Source: Candidatus Woesearchaeota archaeon CG11_big_fil_rev_8_21_14_0_20_43_8 (GTDB lineage: Archaea > Nanobdellota > Nanobdellia > Woesearchaeales > CG08-08-20-14). Taken from it: 6,650 nt of DNA. Under the pieces are notes generated by a model. The model was not told the DNA's origin, did no database searches, and worked only from the letters and a program-made list of their open reading frames with translations. This document shows, one piece after another, positions 5,432-6,650 of this stretch. Position 1 is the first letter of the stretch, and each line of letters begins with the position of its first letter. Where the stretch lies: the NCBI GenBank assembly GCA_002762705.1, contig PCVE01000114.1, forward strand, positions 1 to 6,650, written 5' to 3'. A program made the translations under genes and the position numbers.

Positions 5432-5443
5432 AAGATTATATAA
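5432..5443 (+). promoter_or_regulatory. TATA box for the Kazal-like protein gene
   Basis: GATTATATAAAC is a near-consensus archaeal TATA element centred about 32 bases before ATG 5470. It predicts a leader of roughly 5 bases, and no Shine-Dalgarno is present, consistent with near-leaderless translation. It lies just beyond the DUF2062 remnant. Confidence 0.6.
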
Positions 5444-5469
5444 ACGTTTCTCAATTAAGTCTACCTGAG

Positions 5470-6075
5470 ATGGGAATCAGAACGTTTTTTGCCGAATTGA
5501 CAAAGATAATAGTCATAGCCACAGTGGTCATGACCCTGATGATCCTCGTGATAGCCATCAATTCCGTCCTTGTCCCAAAGTATTCTATAGAGAAAGCGCA
5601 AGGGATAACTGAAAAATTCATCATGACATACACGCAGTACGGAAGCGATCTTGAGCTTATCGAGTCTGACGCGCTGCAATGCGAGAATTGTTTCATCTTC
5701 TTGCATAGATTCAGTTCATCTTCAGAAAACAAGACATCACATACTTCATCAGTGGTCGTGCAGAAGAATGAAGTCATCCAGGCAATAATCGATAATACGT
5801 GGGATGAACTCTCACAGAAGGAGATCAAAGACGATGGAGAATCGAAGATCGCAGCATATTACTGCACTGATATCTGTCCTGAAAAGAATGTGACTGTGTG
5901 CGGCTCGGATAGAAAAGACCATAAAAGCCCTTGCGAAGCCTGCAAGCAAGAGGATGTGAGATGGTATGTGATGGGAGAATGCGCCAAAGGCTCGATGTCG
6001 AAAGCCATCGATGACATCCGTGAAGGAAAGATAAGCAAAGAGAGCGCAGCAGTGATATTTCTGATTGCGTCATGA
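5470..6075 (+). CDS. membrane-anchored protein with C-terminal Kazal-like domain
   Basis: The protein has 201 residues. Residues 12-34 form one transmembrane helix (IIVIATVVMTLMILVIAI), so the rest probably faces outside. Residues 45-120 contain FIMTYTQYGSDLELIE, a CxxC pair (C71, C74), an FSSSS turn, then VVVQKNEVIQAIIDNTWDEL. This layout recalls secreted DPANN proteins that carry Kazal-like tails. Residues 132-171 hold six cysteines (132, 136, 144, 155, 158, 171). The gaps between C136 and C171 are 7, 10, 2 and 12 residues, with TVCGSDRKDHKSPCEAC and a closing GEC. This matches the Kazal signature (VCGSD, C-x10-C-x2-C, G-x-C). Kazal domains inhibit serine proteases or serve as disulfide-rich binding modules; which applies is not shown. 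A 30-residue basic/acidic tail follows, with the stop codon inside a palindrome. Own TATA box. Confidence 0.8.
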   Translation: MGIRTFFAELTKIIVIATVVMTLMILVIAINSVLVPKYSIEKAQGITEKFIMTYTQYGSDLELIESDALQCENCFIFLHRFSSSSENKTSHTSSVVVQKNEVIQAIIDNTWDELSQKEIKDDGESKIAAYYCTDICPEKNVTVCGSDRKDHKSPCEACKQEDVRWYVMGECAKGSMSKAIDDIREGKISKESAAVIFLIAS

Positions 6076-6090
6076 CGCAAAAGAGCGTCA
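6065..6090. terminator. palindrome over the stop codon plus overlapping hairpin
   Basis: TTGCGTCATGACGCAA (6065-6080) is a perfect 16-bp palindrome whose centre is the TGA stop of the Kazal-like gene. The right half, TGACGC (6073-6078), can instead pair with GCGTCA (6085-6090) around AAAAGA. The hairpin is followed by an AT-rich stretch (GTATCTTATTTAG). It lies between convergent genes and may be a transcript-end structure; it may equally be a protein-binding palindrome. Confidence 0.45.
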
Positions 6091-6160
6091 GAGTATCTTA
6101 TTTAGATTAAGGCAACATTCCGATGATCTCATGATACCACTTCACTTCTTGAATTTGGAA

Positions 6161-6650
6161 TCAGCCAGGATCACTGATACTTTTTTTGAATATATTATAC
6201 ACGATGATTACACACATGATTCCCATGATATTGCTCATCATATCTGTCATTGAATCTTCCCAAGGTCCAAAACCAGGGTCAGAATCACCATCACCAAACT
6301 GGAGCCAACCATTGCCATAATCAAGATATACATAGCCTATATATTCAGTGATCTCTATCATAGCCCCAACGCCAAGCATGGCAAGAAGCAATGGTAATAT
6401 CGCCTTTGCAGGTACGCGCCCTTTAAAGTATATCAAGATTACACCCAGAGTAAAAAAGAAAAATCCAAAAAAATGAACTAACAGGTCGTAATTCTGCAAT
6501 GAATATAAAGTGAAAGTTTTTCCTCCCAAATAAATAGGAAGCGTCCCGATGGCATTAAGTAATATGCTGAACCCAAAAGCCCACACAGATCTGACTGGTA
6601 TTTCTGTCCTGATAATGAACAATAGCAAGAGTAAGGCAATCGGTGTCAGG
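6161..6650 (-). CDS. DUF2238/YjdF-like integral membrane protein (partial, 5' end outside window)
   Basis: The minus-strand frame stays open to the window edge (first codons read LTPIALLLLLFII), so the gene starts beyond 6650; an apparent TTG start at 6628 is not convincing. About 162 residues are present. Roughly five hydrophobic helices are visible: the edge segment, VWAFGFSILLNAIGTLPIYL, LLVHFFGFFFFTLGVILIYF, ILPLLLAMLGVGAMIEITEY, and SNIMGIMCVIIVYNIF. The polar pattern resembles DUF2238/YjdF proteins: His in DLLVHFFG, two Glu in the MIEITEY helix, then GDGDSDPGFGPWEDSMTDMM with the conserved W-x-D-S/T-x3-D-M before an N-x2-G helix. The aligned acidic residues in the membrane could bind metal, but the family's function is unknown to me. 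It converges with the Kazal-like gene across an 85-base spacer. Confidence 0.7.
   Translation of the reverse strand, partial: LTPIALLLLLFIIRTEIPVRSVWAFGFSILLNAIGTLPIYLGGKTFTLYSLQNYDLLVHFFGFFFFTLGVILIYFKGRVPAKAILPLLLAMLGVGAMIEITEYIGYVYLDYGNGWLQFGDGDSDPGFGPWEDSMTDMMSNIMGIMCVIIVYNIFKKSISDPG

Noticed and set aside
5451..5828. 125-residue minus-strand reading frame
   Set aside because: It is antisense to the transmembrane and middle part of the Kazal-like gene, which has a promoter and clear motifs.
6065..6253. 62-residue plus-strand reading frame after the Kazal-like gene
   Set aside because: It overlaps the 3' end of the convergent membrane-protein gene, begins in the stop-codon palindrome and has a His/Asp-rich low-information sequence.

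Overview
The window looks archaeal, most likely from a DPANN-type lineage (Woesearchaeota/Pacearchaeota-like); this is an inference. The evidence is AT-rich upstream regions with TATA boxes roughly 25-40 bases before several starts, some apparently leaderless or very short-leader genes without a Shine-Dalgarno, and one start with an archaeal-type GAGGTGA site. Protein families also fit: HEPN/nucleotidyltransferase pairs, small zinc-ribbon proteins, and a membrane-anchored protein with a Kazal-like cysteine pattern.

Layout. Bases 1-29 are the 3' end of a tRNA. Bases 30-384 hold no intact gene, only faint minus-strand traces of what may be a decayed transposase. Bases 385-2409 are a tight, overlapping plus-strand operon of three genes: a HEPN-family protein, a winged-helix/minimal nucleotidyltransferase protein, and a divergent arginase-fold hydrolase with a full set of candidate metal ligands. 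Bases 2529-2999 encode a small protein whose Thr/Cys/His spacing resembles the CheD/CNF deamidase fold; it may be cut short by a frameshift at an A6 run. Bases 3000-3381 are noncoding but highly structured: a 10-bp outer stem enclosing a perfect hairpin and a perfect three-way junction, followed by a 14-bp inverted repeat, then the promoter and Shine-Dalgarno of the next gene. Bases 3382-4884 encode a 500-residue exported coiled-coil protein of unknown function that starts at TTG. Bases 4955-5116 encode a 53-residue zinc-ribbon protein. Bases 5200-5420 hold a frameshifted DUF2062-like remnant. Bases 5470-6075 encode a membrane-anchored protein with a C-terminal Kazal-like domain, and its stop codon lies inside a 16-bp palindrome. 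Bases 6161-6650 hold the 3' part of a convergent minus-strand membrane protein resembling DUF2238/YjdF.

How the genes may work together. The first three genes form one transcription unit that resembles a HEPN-MNT two-gene module (often toxin-antitoxin or defence related) with an arginase-fold enzyme added. This is the best candidate for an undescribed system here. The remaining genes look individually promoted and show no shared pathway. Two of them (exported coiled-coil protein, Kazal protein) act outside or at the membrane.
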